Source: Microcaldota archaeon (GTDB taxonomy: Archaea > Micrarchaeota > Micrarchaeia > Anstonellales > J096). Taken from it: 14,840 nt of DNA. Location: NCBI GenBank assembly GCA_026396375.1, contig JAPLWW010000090.1:1-14840 (forward strand), read 5' to 3'. Within the stretch, counting starts at the first letter, position 1; each line of letters begins with the position of its first letter. Position numbers and translations under genes: made by a program. Shown in pieces: positions 1-6,400 of this stretch. The notes beneath the pieces are model-generated. The model was not told where the DNA came from and made no database searches. It saw only the letters and a list, made by a program, of their open reading frames with translations.

Positions 1-96
1 ATATACATTGATATATATAAAAAAGCAATGACATATTATGTCTTAAGAGAATATAACGATAATAAAATAAGATCAATGTTGGAAGATTATAAATGA
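1..96 (+). CDS. C-terminal end of an unknown upstream gene (partial)
   Basis: An open frame without stops runs from the left edge to a TGA at 94-96 and encodes 31 residues ending in SMLEDYK. It is AT-rich, with AAA, ATA and AGA codons, like the first half of the next gene. The next start codon lies only 9 nt downstream, and that gene's Shine-Dalgarno-like GAGGT (95-99) overlaps this stop codon, which is the usual layout of an operon. The fragment is too short to recognise. An open frame of this length can occur by chance in any sequence, so the call rests mainly on the tight spacing and the matching composition. Confidence 0.5.
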   Translation: MYIDIYKKAMTYYVLREYNDNKIRSMLEDYK

Positions 97-99
97 GGT
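95..99 (+). promoter_or_regulatory. Shine-Dalgarno-like site of the 491-codon gene
   Basis: GAGGT lies 6 nt upstream of the ATG at 106 and overlaps the stop codon of the preceding frame, which supports the ATG at 106 as the start and translational coupling to the upstream gene. Confidence 0.5.
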
Positions 100-105
100 A
101 ATAAA

Positions 106-1581
106 ATGGTAGATTATTCACAGAAACGGGTAAAAGAAGTAAAAACAGATAAAGATGAAACAATAAAAGCATTAGAAAATTTTGGGTGGGATAGAAAAAC
201 TGCCAATATTATATATAATAGTTATTCAGAAACAGGACAGAATAATTTATATAAAAATCGTAAAAATTTAGATAGAAATAAATTGGATGTAAACAACACA
301 ACATTTGCACTTTCATCGCTTCTTGAAAAAGATGATATAAACTTTACATCATTTCGTAGAACTATGAAAGAAAATGGACTGCCTGATTCAGAGATAGACA
401 TCACTCTAAAAGGAATTAAAAATGAGGGAAATAAATTAGATGTTGCTACTAAGGTATATGAAAGATTATATTATGGAGCATTAATACGTCCAAGAGAATA
501 TTTAAAAAATTATTCAGATACGATGGCAACGCTTGATATTATAACTATGAAAGCGATGTGCAACCAAAATGCTATAAATAGTGATAATCTTTATGCAACT
601 GCTAAAGATTTTAAATTTCTTTTTGGGGATAAAGCAGAGAAATTATTTTCTCAATCTATATTATTAAATGGATTATATATAGAATCTTCAAAAGTAGAAA
701 TGGCACAGCCTACAATCGTACCAACAATCATCGAAATATCAGCAACAACTGAATCAACCACAGAAAGTACCGCGAAGATGGTCGAAAAGGCCAAGGAACA
801 GGAGAAGATGGCGAGGGATGTTTCACTTGCCGGCGCGATAATGGAAAGAAACAGGAACAAGGACCAGCAATTCCTAGCCGAGTTCATGAAGATGGAGGGA
901 ATATTGTACGGAGACCGAAAGTTTGTTGAATTGCAAAAGGAATCTGAAAATGCCCAGGATCAGCAAAAGACAGCCCAAAAGGCAAGAAAGGAGGAGAAGG
1001 ATATTACAGAAATACTCAATTCGAGCGTTATCAAATATGCTCCTGAAATAATAAAGTCAATGGAAGAGGATATATCCAAATCAGTGGAAAACAAGGCTGA
1101 AAGGAACGTCGCATTGAAGAACTTGGAGGCTATCAGGAAGGACCTGAAGGCCGGAAAGATAAGGATAGATGGAGGCAAGGTAGTCGGAGAGGTCAGGAAA
1201 TCCCCTGAAGGCAAGGATTTTGAAAAGAGGATAAGCGACGTTTGGAAAGCGGCGCAGGATGTCACCACAAAAAAGAGCTACGTCGAACAGACAAAGGAAA
1301 TCCAGATGGAAGTGATCGACAGGAACATAATGTCCATATCCCTTTTAACCCCTAAACAGAAGAATGACCTGATGACAGAGATAAGCGAAGTTACAGAAGA
1401 CAAAAGGATAATCGATGCGATACGGAAAGGAAGCGCCGTTGATTTTGGAAAGATAAGGCTGGATGACAAGACAAGGGAGAAGATATACAGCATCATGCTG
1501 ACACTGGTCGGGGAGGCGAACAAGGACAAGGTCGACTTGGCCAGGGCAAGGAAAGTCGAGGAATTGCCCAAAGTTGGATAA
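106..1581 (+). CDS. Chimeric-looking, soluble, charged protein of unknown function (491 aa)
   Basis: I do not recognise this protein. Residues 1-200 form a helix-rich region with many Asn, Lys and Tyr and no membrane segment. Residues 202-222 are a Thr/Ser/Pro-rich linker (ISATTESTTESTAK). Residues 223-491 are very rich in Lys, Glu and Ala, look largely alpha-helical or coiled-coil, and end in LPKVG. There is no signal peptide, so it is probably cytoplasmic. The DNA changes character at the linker: lysine is almost always AAA and arginine AGA/CGT/CGG before about position 760, then mostly AAG and AGG after it. The last 18 bases of the gene are part of a 21-bp repeat found again at 6320-6340. 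A fusion of two gene parts, recombination between variable alleles, or an assembly join could each explain the switch. The reading frame is intact across it. Confidence 0.75.
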   Translation: MVDYSQKRVKEVKTDKDETIKALENFGWDRKTANIIYNSYSETGQNNLYKNRKNLDRNKLDVNNTTFALSSLLEKDDINFTSFRRTMKENGLPDSEIDITLKGIKNEGNKLDVATKVYERLYYGALIRPREYLKNYSDTMATLDIITMKAMCNQNAINSDNLYATAKDFKFLFGDKAEKLFSQSILLNGLYIESSKVEMAQPTIVPTIIEISATTESTTESTAKMVEKAKEQEKMARDVSLAGAIMERNRNKDQQFLAEFMKMEGILYGDRKFVELQKESENAQDQQKTAQKARKEEKDITEILNSSVIKYAPEIIKSMEEDISKSVENKAERNVALKNLEAIRKDLKAGKIRIDGGKVVGEVRKSPEGKDFEKRISDVWKAAQDVTTKKSYVEQTKEIQMEVIDRNIMSISLLTPKQKNDLMTEISEVTEDKRIIDAIRKGSAVDFGKIRLDDKTREKIYSIMLTLVGEANKDKVDLARARKVEELPKVG

Positions 1582-1582
1582 C
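1562..1582 (+). repeat. 21-bp perfect direct repeat, left copy
   Basis: This 21-bp stretch, with core TTGCCCAAAGTTGGATAA, overlaps the last codons and the stop (LPKVG-stop) of the 491-codon gene. It is identical to 6320-6340. The two copies bracket 4.7 kb of accessory genes. By base counting, a 21-bp exact match is not expected by chance in a window of this size. A repeat that restores a gene's 3' end is what an integration (att-like) site would look like, but no integrase gene is visible. Confidence 0.8.
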
Positions 1583-1596
1583 ATTCTGAATTATAG

Positions 1597-1628
1597 TCTG
1601 GCAGCGGGGTCTGCATTTGTTTTTAAAT
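1597..1628 (+). repeat. 32-bp imperfect direct repeat, left copy (possible terminator)
   Basis: TCTGGCAGC..GGTCTGCA.T.GTTTTTAAAT begins 15 nt after the stop of the 491-codon gene and matches 3177-3208 at 28 of 32 positions without gaps. It contains a short inverted repeat, GCAG-N6-CTGC, whose arms are kept while two loop bases differ between copies, and it ends in five T residues. This could serve as a terminator. The GCATTT-N6-AAATGC hairpin at 1613-1630 overlaps this copy only. Confidence 0.7.
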
Positions 1629-1791
1629 GCGGAAAATCAGGCATTTATGTGACAAGTCAAAGATAGCCCGTTGTGAAAATGTTCTACTTCATGTTAAATG
1701 AAATTAACACAAAATCTACTAAGTGATGAATATGGTTAAACCCTTTAAATACTGTGAAAACATACTTTCAGCCTTTATAAATGAAAATAGT

Positions 1792-1803
1792 CTATTTAAA
1801 TAG
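1792..1803 (+). promoter_or_regulatory. 12-bp perfect palindrome upstream of the DUF4143 gene
   Basis: CTATTTAAATAG is a perfect palindrome about 23 bp upstream of the TATA box of the following gene. It could be an operator for a dimeric regulator. It is AT-rich and close to TATA-like sequence, so chance is possible. The rest of the 1582-1857 gap holds several TATA-like stretches (around 1743 and 1773) and no convincing small gene. Confidence 0.3.
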
Positions 1804-1826
1804 GTTTACAACATAAAGGGAAACAT

Positions 1827-1834
1827 TTATATAC
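1827..1834 (+). promoter_or_regulatory. TATA box of the DUF4143 ATPase gene
   Basis: TTTATATA, preceded by the purine-rich GGGAAACA (possible BRE), is centred about 27 bp upstream of the ATG at 1858. In archaea this spacing places the transcription start at or next to the start codon, giving a leaderless mRNA. Confidence 0.6.
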
Positions 1835-1857
1835 TTTTTTCCTCATATATAGACCAT

Positions 1858-3174
1858 ATGAAAACAGATGAAGTGAAAGAATACCTTTCGGATTTTCAGG
1901 AGAAGGAGATCCCAAGAGTAATATACAGGACGTTAACCCTACCGGATTCAGCCAAAATCATTTCGGTGATAGGCCCAAGAAGGGCGGGAAAGACATATCT
2001 TCTTTACCAGAAAATGCGCGAATTGATGAGCAGAGGCGTGAAAAAGGAAAATATAGTTTACCTCAACTTTGAGGAATTTAGGCTAGTGGGATTAACATTC
2101 AGAGAAATAAGGGATGTGCTAAAGATCCAATGGCAGCTTTATCCTGGATCAAAAGAGGGAAAATTGTATATTTTCATTGATGAGCCCCAAAACATTGAGA
2201 ACTGGGAAACCTCAGTCCGAGGTTTGCAGGATGAAGGATTTCATATCTTTCTTACAGGATCATCATCAAAATTGCTCAGCAAGGAGATTGCAACATCCTT
2301 GAGGGGAAGAACCCTTTCTTATCTTCTCCTGCCTTTCTCATTTGAAGAGTTTTTAGGTTCAAAAAACGCAAAGGTCAGCGCAAACCCTCTAAGTTCCAGG
2401 GAAAAGGCCAGTTTACTGCAATTTATTGATGAATACCTCAGATTCGGGGGATATCCGGAAGTTGCCCTGGAACAGAACCCGGATATTAAGCTGAACATAC
2501 TTAAGGAATATTTTAACACGGTGGTTTACCGGGACATAATCGAAAGAAACAACGTAAGGAACTCCAGGCTAATAAAATGGCTGATAAAATCAATAGTTAG
2601 TTCATTCTCAAAGGAATACAGCATCCACAAGATATACCTTTCGCTGAAATCCCAGGGTCTTAAGGTAAGCAAAAACACGTTGTATTCTTACCTTTCGCTG
2701 TTGGAAGATTCAAATTTCGCCATACCACTGCAAAAATTCAAGCAATCCGTAAGAAAAATGGAATTGGGCTTTAGCAAAATTTATTTATGCGACGTAGGAT
2801 TTGTAGAAGTTGTTGGCTTGGCGGATGACAGGGGGAAAAGACTGGAAAACGTAATATTTCTGGAACTGCTAAGAAAGGCAAGACCTTTGACAGAGATATA
2901 TTATTGGAAAAACGTTCAGCAGGAAGAGGTTGATTTCGTATTGAGGGATATGGATAAAATTACAGAGTTGATCCAAGCATGTTATGATCCCAAGAACAGC
3001 GAAACGAAAGAAAGGGAAGTCAGGGCATTGTTGAAAGCTGGCAAAGAGCTTAAATGCGAAAATCTGACAGTAATAACTTATGATTATGAAGGAGAGGAGG
3101 AGTATGAATGGTTCGGGATAAAAGGAAGGATAAGATATATTCCTCTATGGAAATGGATCCTTAAAATGGCATGA
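1858..3174 (+). CDS. AAA-family ATPase with DUF4143 (nuclease-like) C-terminal domain
   Basis: The protein has the layout of the AAA_14/DUF4143 family, which is common in archaea and mobile regions. Walker A GPRRAGKT is at residues 39-46, Walker B LYIFIDE at 103-109, and a sensor-like FLTGSSS at 131-137. A winged-helix-like segment spans about 235-300. The C-terminal part carries the conserved GKRLEN (E330), EEVDFVL (D359) and ELIQ (E370, Q373), which resembles a PD-(D/E)xK-type core. The length, 438 aa, is normal for the family. The cellular role of these proteins is not well established, and DNA- or defence-related functions have been suggested from their contexts. The gene has its own TATA box, lies alone between two copies of a 32-bp repeat, and is intact. 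Confidence 0.85.
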   Translation: MKTDEVKEYLSDFQEKEIPRVIYRTLTLPDSAKIISVIGPRRAGKTYLLYQKMRELMSRGVKKENIVYLNFEEFRLVGLTFREIRDVLKIQWQLYPGSKEGKLYIFIDEPQNIENWETSVRGLQDEGFHIFLTGSSSKLLSKEIATSLRGRTLSYLLLPFSFEEFLGSKNAKVSANPLSSREKASLLQFIDEYLRFGGYPEVALEQNPDIKLNILKEYFNTVVYRDIIERNNVRNSRLIKWLIKSIVSSFSKEYSIHKIYLSLKSQGLKVSKNTLYSYLSLLEDSNFAIPLQKFKQSVRKMELGFSKIYLCDVGFVEVVGLADDRGKRLENVIFLELLRKARPLTEIYYWKNVQQEEVDFVLRDMDKITELIQACYDPKNSETKEREVRALLKAGKELKCENLTVITYDYEGEEEYEWFGIKGRIRYIPLWKWILKMA

Positions 3175-3176
3175 GC

Positions 3177-3208
3177 TCTGGCAGCAAGGTCTGCACTGGT
3201 TTTTAAAT
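3177..3208 (+). repeat. 32-bp imperfect direct repeat, right copy (possible terminator)
   Basis: This is the second copy of the repeat at 1597-1628 (28/32 identical). It starts 2 nt after the TGA of the DUF4143 gene and ends in T5 followed by AAAT. Both copies sit directly behind a stop codon, which fits a terminator. They also bracket exactly one gene, which fits the ends of a cassette. Confidence 0.7.
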
Positions 3209-3240
3209 CACCTGAGAGAGAATACTTTATGAGTAAGATA

Positions 3241-3248
3241 TATAAATA
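3241..3248 (+). promoter_or_regulatory. TATA box of the toxin-antitoxin pair
   Basis: TATAAATA is centred about 26 bp upstream of the ATG at 3270, the classic spacing for a leaderless archaeal transcript. The next in-frame ATG upstream, at 3264, is only 20 bp away, so the promoter favours the 3270 start. Confidence 0.6.
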
Positions 3249-3269
3249 TATAGGTGTATATATATGTAT

Positions 3270-3488
3270 ATGACAGAGTATACTACAATTGTAATCAATA
3301 AAGATCTGAAGGCAAAGCTGGATTTAGTGAAAGCGCATCCGAGGGAATCCTATAGGGAAGTGATAGAAAGGACTTTGGAGGTGTATATTGAAGAAGGAAA
3401 GATAGACGCGTTCTTCAAGAAGGCGCAGATGAGCTCAATGAAAAAGCTGTGGGACAACAAATACGATGAGGCATGGGAGAGAGTATGA
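3270..3488 (+). CDS. Ribbon-helix-helix antitoxin-like protein
   Basis: This 72-aa protein begins MTEYTTIVINKDLKAKLD, a short beta strand followed by a helix, then RESYREVIERTLEVYIEEG. That is the usual shape of small archaeal ribbon-helix-helix antitoxins of the VapB or DUF7557 type, with the strand contacting DNA and the C-terminal part binding the toxin. The C-terminal 25 residues are charged and amphipathic. The stop codon overlaps the start of the PemK-like gene (ATGA), so the two are translationally coupled, antitoxin first. Such antitoxins normally repress their own promoter. The start at 3270 is chosen from the TATA spacing; an alternative in-frame ATG is at 3264. Family assignment is by pattern only. 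Confidence 0.75.
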   Translation: MTEYTTIVINKDLKAKLDLVKAHPRESYREVIERTLEVYIEEGKIDAFFKKAQMSSMKKLWDNKYDEAWERV

Positions 3489-3802
3489 CATATGAATTCG
3501 GCGATGTGGTGTTGGGTGAAATCCCATTTGCTGATATAGACGAGACAAAAACAAGGCCTGCAGTCGTGCTTTTTGAGGAATTGGGCAATGTGACGATAAT
3601 GGGAATCACAAGCAATCCTCATATGAAGGGGATCGCACTTAAAAAGAGTGATGGAGCTGCATTGGACAGCGTCATAAAGACGAATAATATATATACCCTC
3701 AGTTCAGATCGGGTAAAAAAGAAACTCTTCAGGATATCCGAATCGAAAAAGAATGAGATATGCATGAGCCTGATGAACCAAATGGGGTGCAGCCAGCGTT
3801 AG
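3485..3802 (+). CDS. PemK/MazF-family toxin (endoribonuclease-like)
   Basis: The start of this 105-aa protein has the PemK/MazF signature: YEFGDVVLGEIPFADIDETKTRPAVVL, here in two parts, GDVVL at residues 6-10 and the KTRPAVVL strand near residue 25. MazF-type toxins are SH3-like barrel dimers that cut mRNA or other RNA. The conserved Arg of RPAVVL is present, and the later part (DSVIKTNNIYTLSSDRVKKKLFRIS) matches the family's S/T-x-I-x-x-D/N-R region. The start at 3485 overlaps the antitoxin stop by 4 nt (ATGA); an upstream ATG at 3473 would add four residues inside the antitoxin gene and is less likely. It appears intact and of normal length. Confidence 0.85.
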   Translation: MTYEFGDVVLGEIPFADIDETKTRPAVVLFEELGNVTIMGITSNPHMKGIALKKSDGAALDSVIKTNNIYTLSSDRVKKKLFRISESKKNEICMSLMNQMGCSQR

Positions 3803-3851
3803 ATATTATCGGATAAAAGGAAAGAATTTACCCAGGTAGAATACCAGAATC

Positions 3852-3859
3852 TATTAAAA
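3852..3859 (+). promoter_or_regulatory. TATA box of the metzincin operon
   Basis: TATTAAAA is centred about 28 bp upstream of the ATG at 3884, consistent with a leaderless transcript. It is the best TATA-like match in the 81-bp gap after the toxin gene. Confidence 0.45.
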
Positions 3860-3883
3860 GATGTTCAGATGAAAATGTAATAT

Positions 3884-5659
3884 ATGCGTTATCTGTGCCC
3901 AGTCCTGCTGTTTTTGCTCATTTTCATCCAGGTTTCCATGGCCGTTGACTCGCCATTTTCATGCACCGAACAGAAATGGCACAAGAACGAATCCCATTCT
4001 ATTATCATCGTGGAAAACTGCACTTTCAATGCGACGGCGAGTAACATGACGATAGAGGTCGTGAACAAGAAGGGCGGCCACCTTCAGAATCCGAAGGAGG
4101 CCACAATAAACGGCAGGGAAATCAAATATGAGTATTCCGAACCTGAAATTGAAAGATACGCGAACAACGCCGGCATATTATCCTTCAGGATTCCTTCCTC
4201 TTATCTTAACGGCAATGGAGAGAATAGCCTTTGGCTGAAGTATGAAATAGACAACCAGGCAGAGAATGGAACGGATCTTGAGAATTACGACTTTTCCGAA
4301 GACATCATGGTCTATCCGTTCGAGTACTATCCCTCTCTGGAAATAACCGCGAATACGACCCCTTTTGAAAAAAACGTGAGCACAGTCACATTCACGATAA
4401 CCAACCGCGGCGAAAATGATGCCATTCCCGATTTAGGATTAACGGTATATTCGATACGGCTTCTTAATATACGGACCGATGACATCTATTCTCTCGGCCA
4501 CGCCTTGCTTGAGTGCAAAGATGCATTCTTCTGCCAGAATGCCTCTGTGGGTATCCTCCCACTTCCATTTGATATAAACTATTCGATGATTCCGGAGAAG
4601 ATTAGGGAAGACAATGAGCTTGAATACGCCCTTAGGAGGGATTTGATCCATCCCGGCGTCATAATCGGATATATGGTTGACGATTATGCGCCAATCAAAT
4701 TCTATCTTTTTAATGGCCTGAAACTGGAAAAGGATCAGCAAATATCCTTTTCATTCAATGTTTCATTCGATTCATCGCAAAAGCCGAAGAAGATGCCATA
4801 TAGCGACACGAATGTCGCGGAAACGACCGCGGTGTATCCGTTTTACCGCTATGTTCGCAACACGAGCCTGCCTGGAGAATATGATTTGATTGCCGTGAAC
4901 GTCACAAATTACACAAAAACGTTTTTTTACAAGGGCAATCCACGGCCAAATAACTCATTCGTTTATATCCTAGAAGAGACTGATGGGCTGATAGGGGAAT
5001 ATACGCCAAAACATAAAATGGGCCTGGTCTTCGTGCCCATAGGGTATGGCTCCAACGAATCTGAAGAATTCAAGGATGTCGCAAGAAAATCTGCAGAGAG
5101 ATTTGTATCCACCAGTCCTTTCGAAGAATGCGATTCACCGAATGACCAAATCGATGTTTATACCATAGATCCTTCTGTGTGCAACATCACAGGTTGCAAC
5201 AATATATGCGGAGGAGACGATGCCGCAAACGACTGCCAAGCTCTAGTGGATAAATGTTCAATGAATATTAAAAATCAATTTGATTATATAGTAGGATTAT
5301 GCAAGGGAACCTCTTGCGGGGGGAAGTGCGGAGGCTGCGCAAATAATATCCCTTCAAGAAGTGTTGTTGTAAATACGGTAAACTGCGGAGGCGCAGACGC
5401 TTCAAAAATAGTAACGCATGAACTTGGCCATGCCATGGGACTTTATCATATCAGCAGCACTTTTGGCGTCAACGACTGCTGGGACCATGAAGGAGGCGCA
5501 TGCCAAGGCCCGAATGCAGAAGACTGCAATCTTGATGATGAAAATATCTCAAGAGATATAATGGCGTATTGCCCTTCGATGGAAAGCTATGGATCCACAG
5601 GTTACGGATATCTTAAAAATAATGTGTTTCTTAAGTATATGGATGGGTGTTACAAATGA
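3884..5659 (+). CDS. Secreted metzincin-type zinc metallopeptidase
   Basis: The 591-aa precursor starts with a clear signal peptide (a hydrophobic core around residues 4-19, then VSMA before VDSPFSC). Residues 25 to about 360 look like beta-sandwich ectodomains with many N-x-S/T sequons, as in glycosylated archaeal surface proteins. The C-terminal third is the catalytic domain. It has the zinc signature HELGHAMGLYH at 512-522 (H512, E513, H516, H522) and a Met-turn DIMAYC with M560, 38 residues further on. This is the metzincin pattern HExxHxxGxxH plus Met-turn. The catalytic domain is unusually Cys-rich (about 430-565, including CGGKCGGC), suggesting disulfides outside the cell. No C-terminal membrane anchor is seen. 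It overlaps the next gene by 4 nt (ATGA). It differs from archaemetzincin, which is cytoplasmic and has a different Cys pattern. The substrate is unknown. Confidence 0.85.
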   Translation: MRYLCPVLLFLLIFIQVSMAVDSPFSCTEQKWHKNESHSIIIVENCTFNATASNMTIEVVNKKGGHLQNPKEATINGREIKYEYSEPEIERYANNAGILSFRIPSSYLNGNGENSLWLKYEIDNQAENGTDLENYDFSEDIMVYPFEYYPSLEITANTTPFEKNVSTVTFTITNRGENDAIPDLGLTVYSIRLLNIRTDDIYSLGHALLECKDAFFCQNASVGILPLPFDINYSMIPEKIREDNELEYALRRDLIHPGVIIGYMVDDYAPIKFYLFNGLKLEKDQQISFSFNVSFDSSQKPKKMPYSDTNVAETTAVYPFYRYVRNTSLPGEYDLIAVNVTNYTKTFFYKGNPRPNNSFVYILEETDGLIGEYTPKHKMGLVFVPIGYGSNESEEFKDVARKSAERFVSTSPFEECDSPNDQIDVYTIDPSVCNITGCNNICGGDDAANDCQALVDKCSMNIKNQFDYIVGLCKGTSCGGKCGGCANNIPSRSVVVNTVNCGGADASKIVTHELGHAMGLYHISSTFGVNDCWDHEGGACQGPNAEDCNLDDENISRDIMAYCPSMESYGSTGYGYLKNNVFLKYMDGCYK

Positions 5660-6207
5660 GTAAAATGTTAATCTTTGCCGCTTTGCTGCTTATTCTTTCC
5701 ATTACAAATGCTGCCGTTTATGAGCTGCATCTTGTGATTTACAAGAATGACAGTGTGGAATTGAAAGATCTGAATGTAACGCTCGGAAGCCCTGGTCCAT
5801 TTCCAGATGCAGGAAATGACAACAATTATGAATTCAGGATAATGGCCAAAGACAATGGCGTGCTCTTCAACCAATCCTTCCATCTGGGATTTGTCGCATA
5901 TAGATTCAGGGGTCCAGATTCAACAGAACCCGATGTTGTCCCATACAACAAAACGGATAATTACTGGAGGCTCCCTTATTTTGACAATGCCTCACGGATA
6001 CAGCTTTTCCATGAGAACAGATTGATATTCGAATACGCAATTCCTGAAAAACAGGAAACTGAATCCACGAATGCAGCCCCGAATGCCCAAGGCGGCGGAG
6101 GCATTGACATCTACCTGGTCTTTTCCTATGCTTTCGCATTGCTCGTCGTGGCATTCATAATATACAAAACGCTCAGCAAGCCAGCAAAAGGAGGTGGCCA
6201 GGCATGA
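5656..6207 (+). CDS. Membrane-anchored extracellular protein, probable partner of the metzincin
   Basis: I do not recognise a family. The 183-aa protein has a signal peptide (MSKMLIFAALLLILSITNA), an extracellular beta-rich region of about 110 residues with several glycosylation sequons (NDS, NVT, NQS, NKT, NAS), a short Pro/Glu/Thr/Gly linker ending GGGG (146-149), one membrane helix at about 151-171 and a short Lys-rich tail, so type I topology. The start at 5656 is chosen because its ATG overlaps the metzincin stop (ATGA); an in-frame GTG at 5647 is an alternative. Translational coupling to a secreted protease suggests a membrane tether, chaperone or inhibitor, but that is inference. Confidence 0.75.
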   Translation: MSKMLIFAALLLILSITNAAVYELHLVIYKNDSVELKDLNVTLGSPGPFPDAGNDNNYEFRIMAKDNGVLFNQSFHLGFVAYRFRGPDSTEPDVVPYNKTDNYWRLPYFDNASRIQLFHENRLIFEYAIPEKQETESTNAAPNAQGGGGIDIYLVFSYAFALLVVAFIIYKTLSKPAKGGGQA

Positions 6208-6308
6208 GGGATATAATTTGCGCCCTGATTTTGATTTTGCTGCTATATGGATGCATCGGCGAAAACCAGAGAGAATGCAAAATGGCGAGCTTGAGGCATT
6301 TTTCCTAG
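6204..6308 (+). pseudogene. Short lipoprotein-like ORF, probably a truncated gene
   Basis: A 34-codon frame starts at an ATG that overlaps the stop of the previous gene (ATGA at 6204-6207) and ends at a TAG at 6306-6308. It reads MRDIICALILILLLYGCIGE, a typical lipoprotein signal peptide with a lipobox-like LLYGC (C17), followed by only 17 residues. The coupled start and good signal peptide suggest a once longer lipoprotein as third gene of the operon. It ends 11 nt before the right-hand 21-bp repeat, so the body of the gene may have been lost at that junction. A genuine mini-lipoprotein cannot be excluded. Confidence 0.55.
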
Positions 6309-6319
6309 ATTAAACGGAT

Positions 6320-6340
6320 AATTGCCCAAAGTTGGATAAC
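6320..6340 (+). repeat. 21-bp perfect direct repeat, right copy
   Basis: This is identical to 1562-1582. Here it lies in the gap between the truncated lipoprotein ORF and the ppsA promoter. In the matching frame it would encode only LPKVG-stop, and the codon just before is a stop, so it is not a gene end at this place. It marks the right edge of the accessory block. Confidence 0.8.
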
Positions 6341-6370
6341 TTAGTTGAATATGTAATTACAGACGCCATC

Positions 6371-6378
6371 TTTTTAAA
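6371..6378 (+). promoter_or_regulatory. TATA box of the ppsA-rhomboid-pelA cluster
   Basis: TTTTTAAA is centred about 26 bp upstream of the ATG at 6401, giving a leaderless transcript. No other strong TATA box was seen before rhomboid or pelA, so the three genes probably share this promoter. Confidence 0.6.
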
Positions 6379-6400
6379 CAAAGGCAAGCAATAAACAACC

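Noticed and set aside
1278..1616. Overlapping minus-strand open frames opposite the end of the 491-codon gene
   Set aside because: Composition is Ser/Leu/Phe-rich, as expected for the antisense of a Lys/Glu-rich coding region; no independent support.
1679..1726. A 15-codon frame in the gap before the DUF4143 gene
   Set aside because: Too short, no ribosome-binding site and AT-rich; chance is the better explanation.
3473..3484. An upstream ATG that would extend the PemK-like toxin by four residues
   Set aside because: The ATG at 3485 overlaps the antitoxin stop (ATGA) and the family's conserved start (YEFGDVVL) follows directly.
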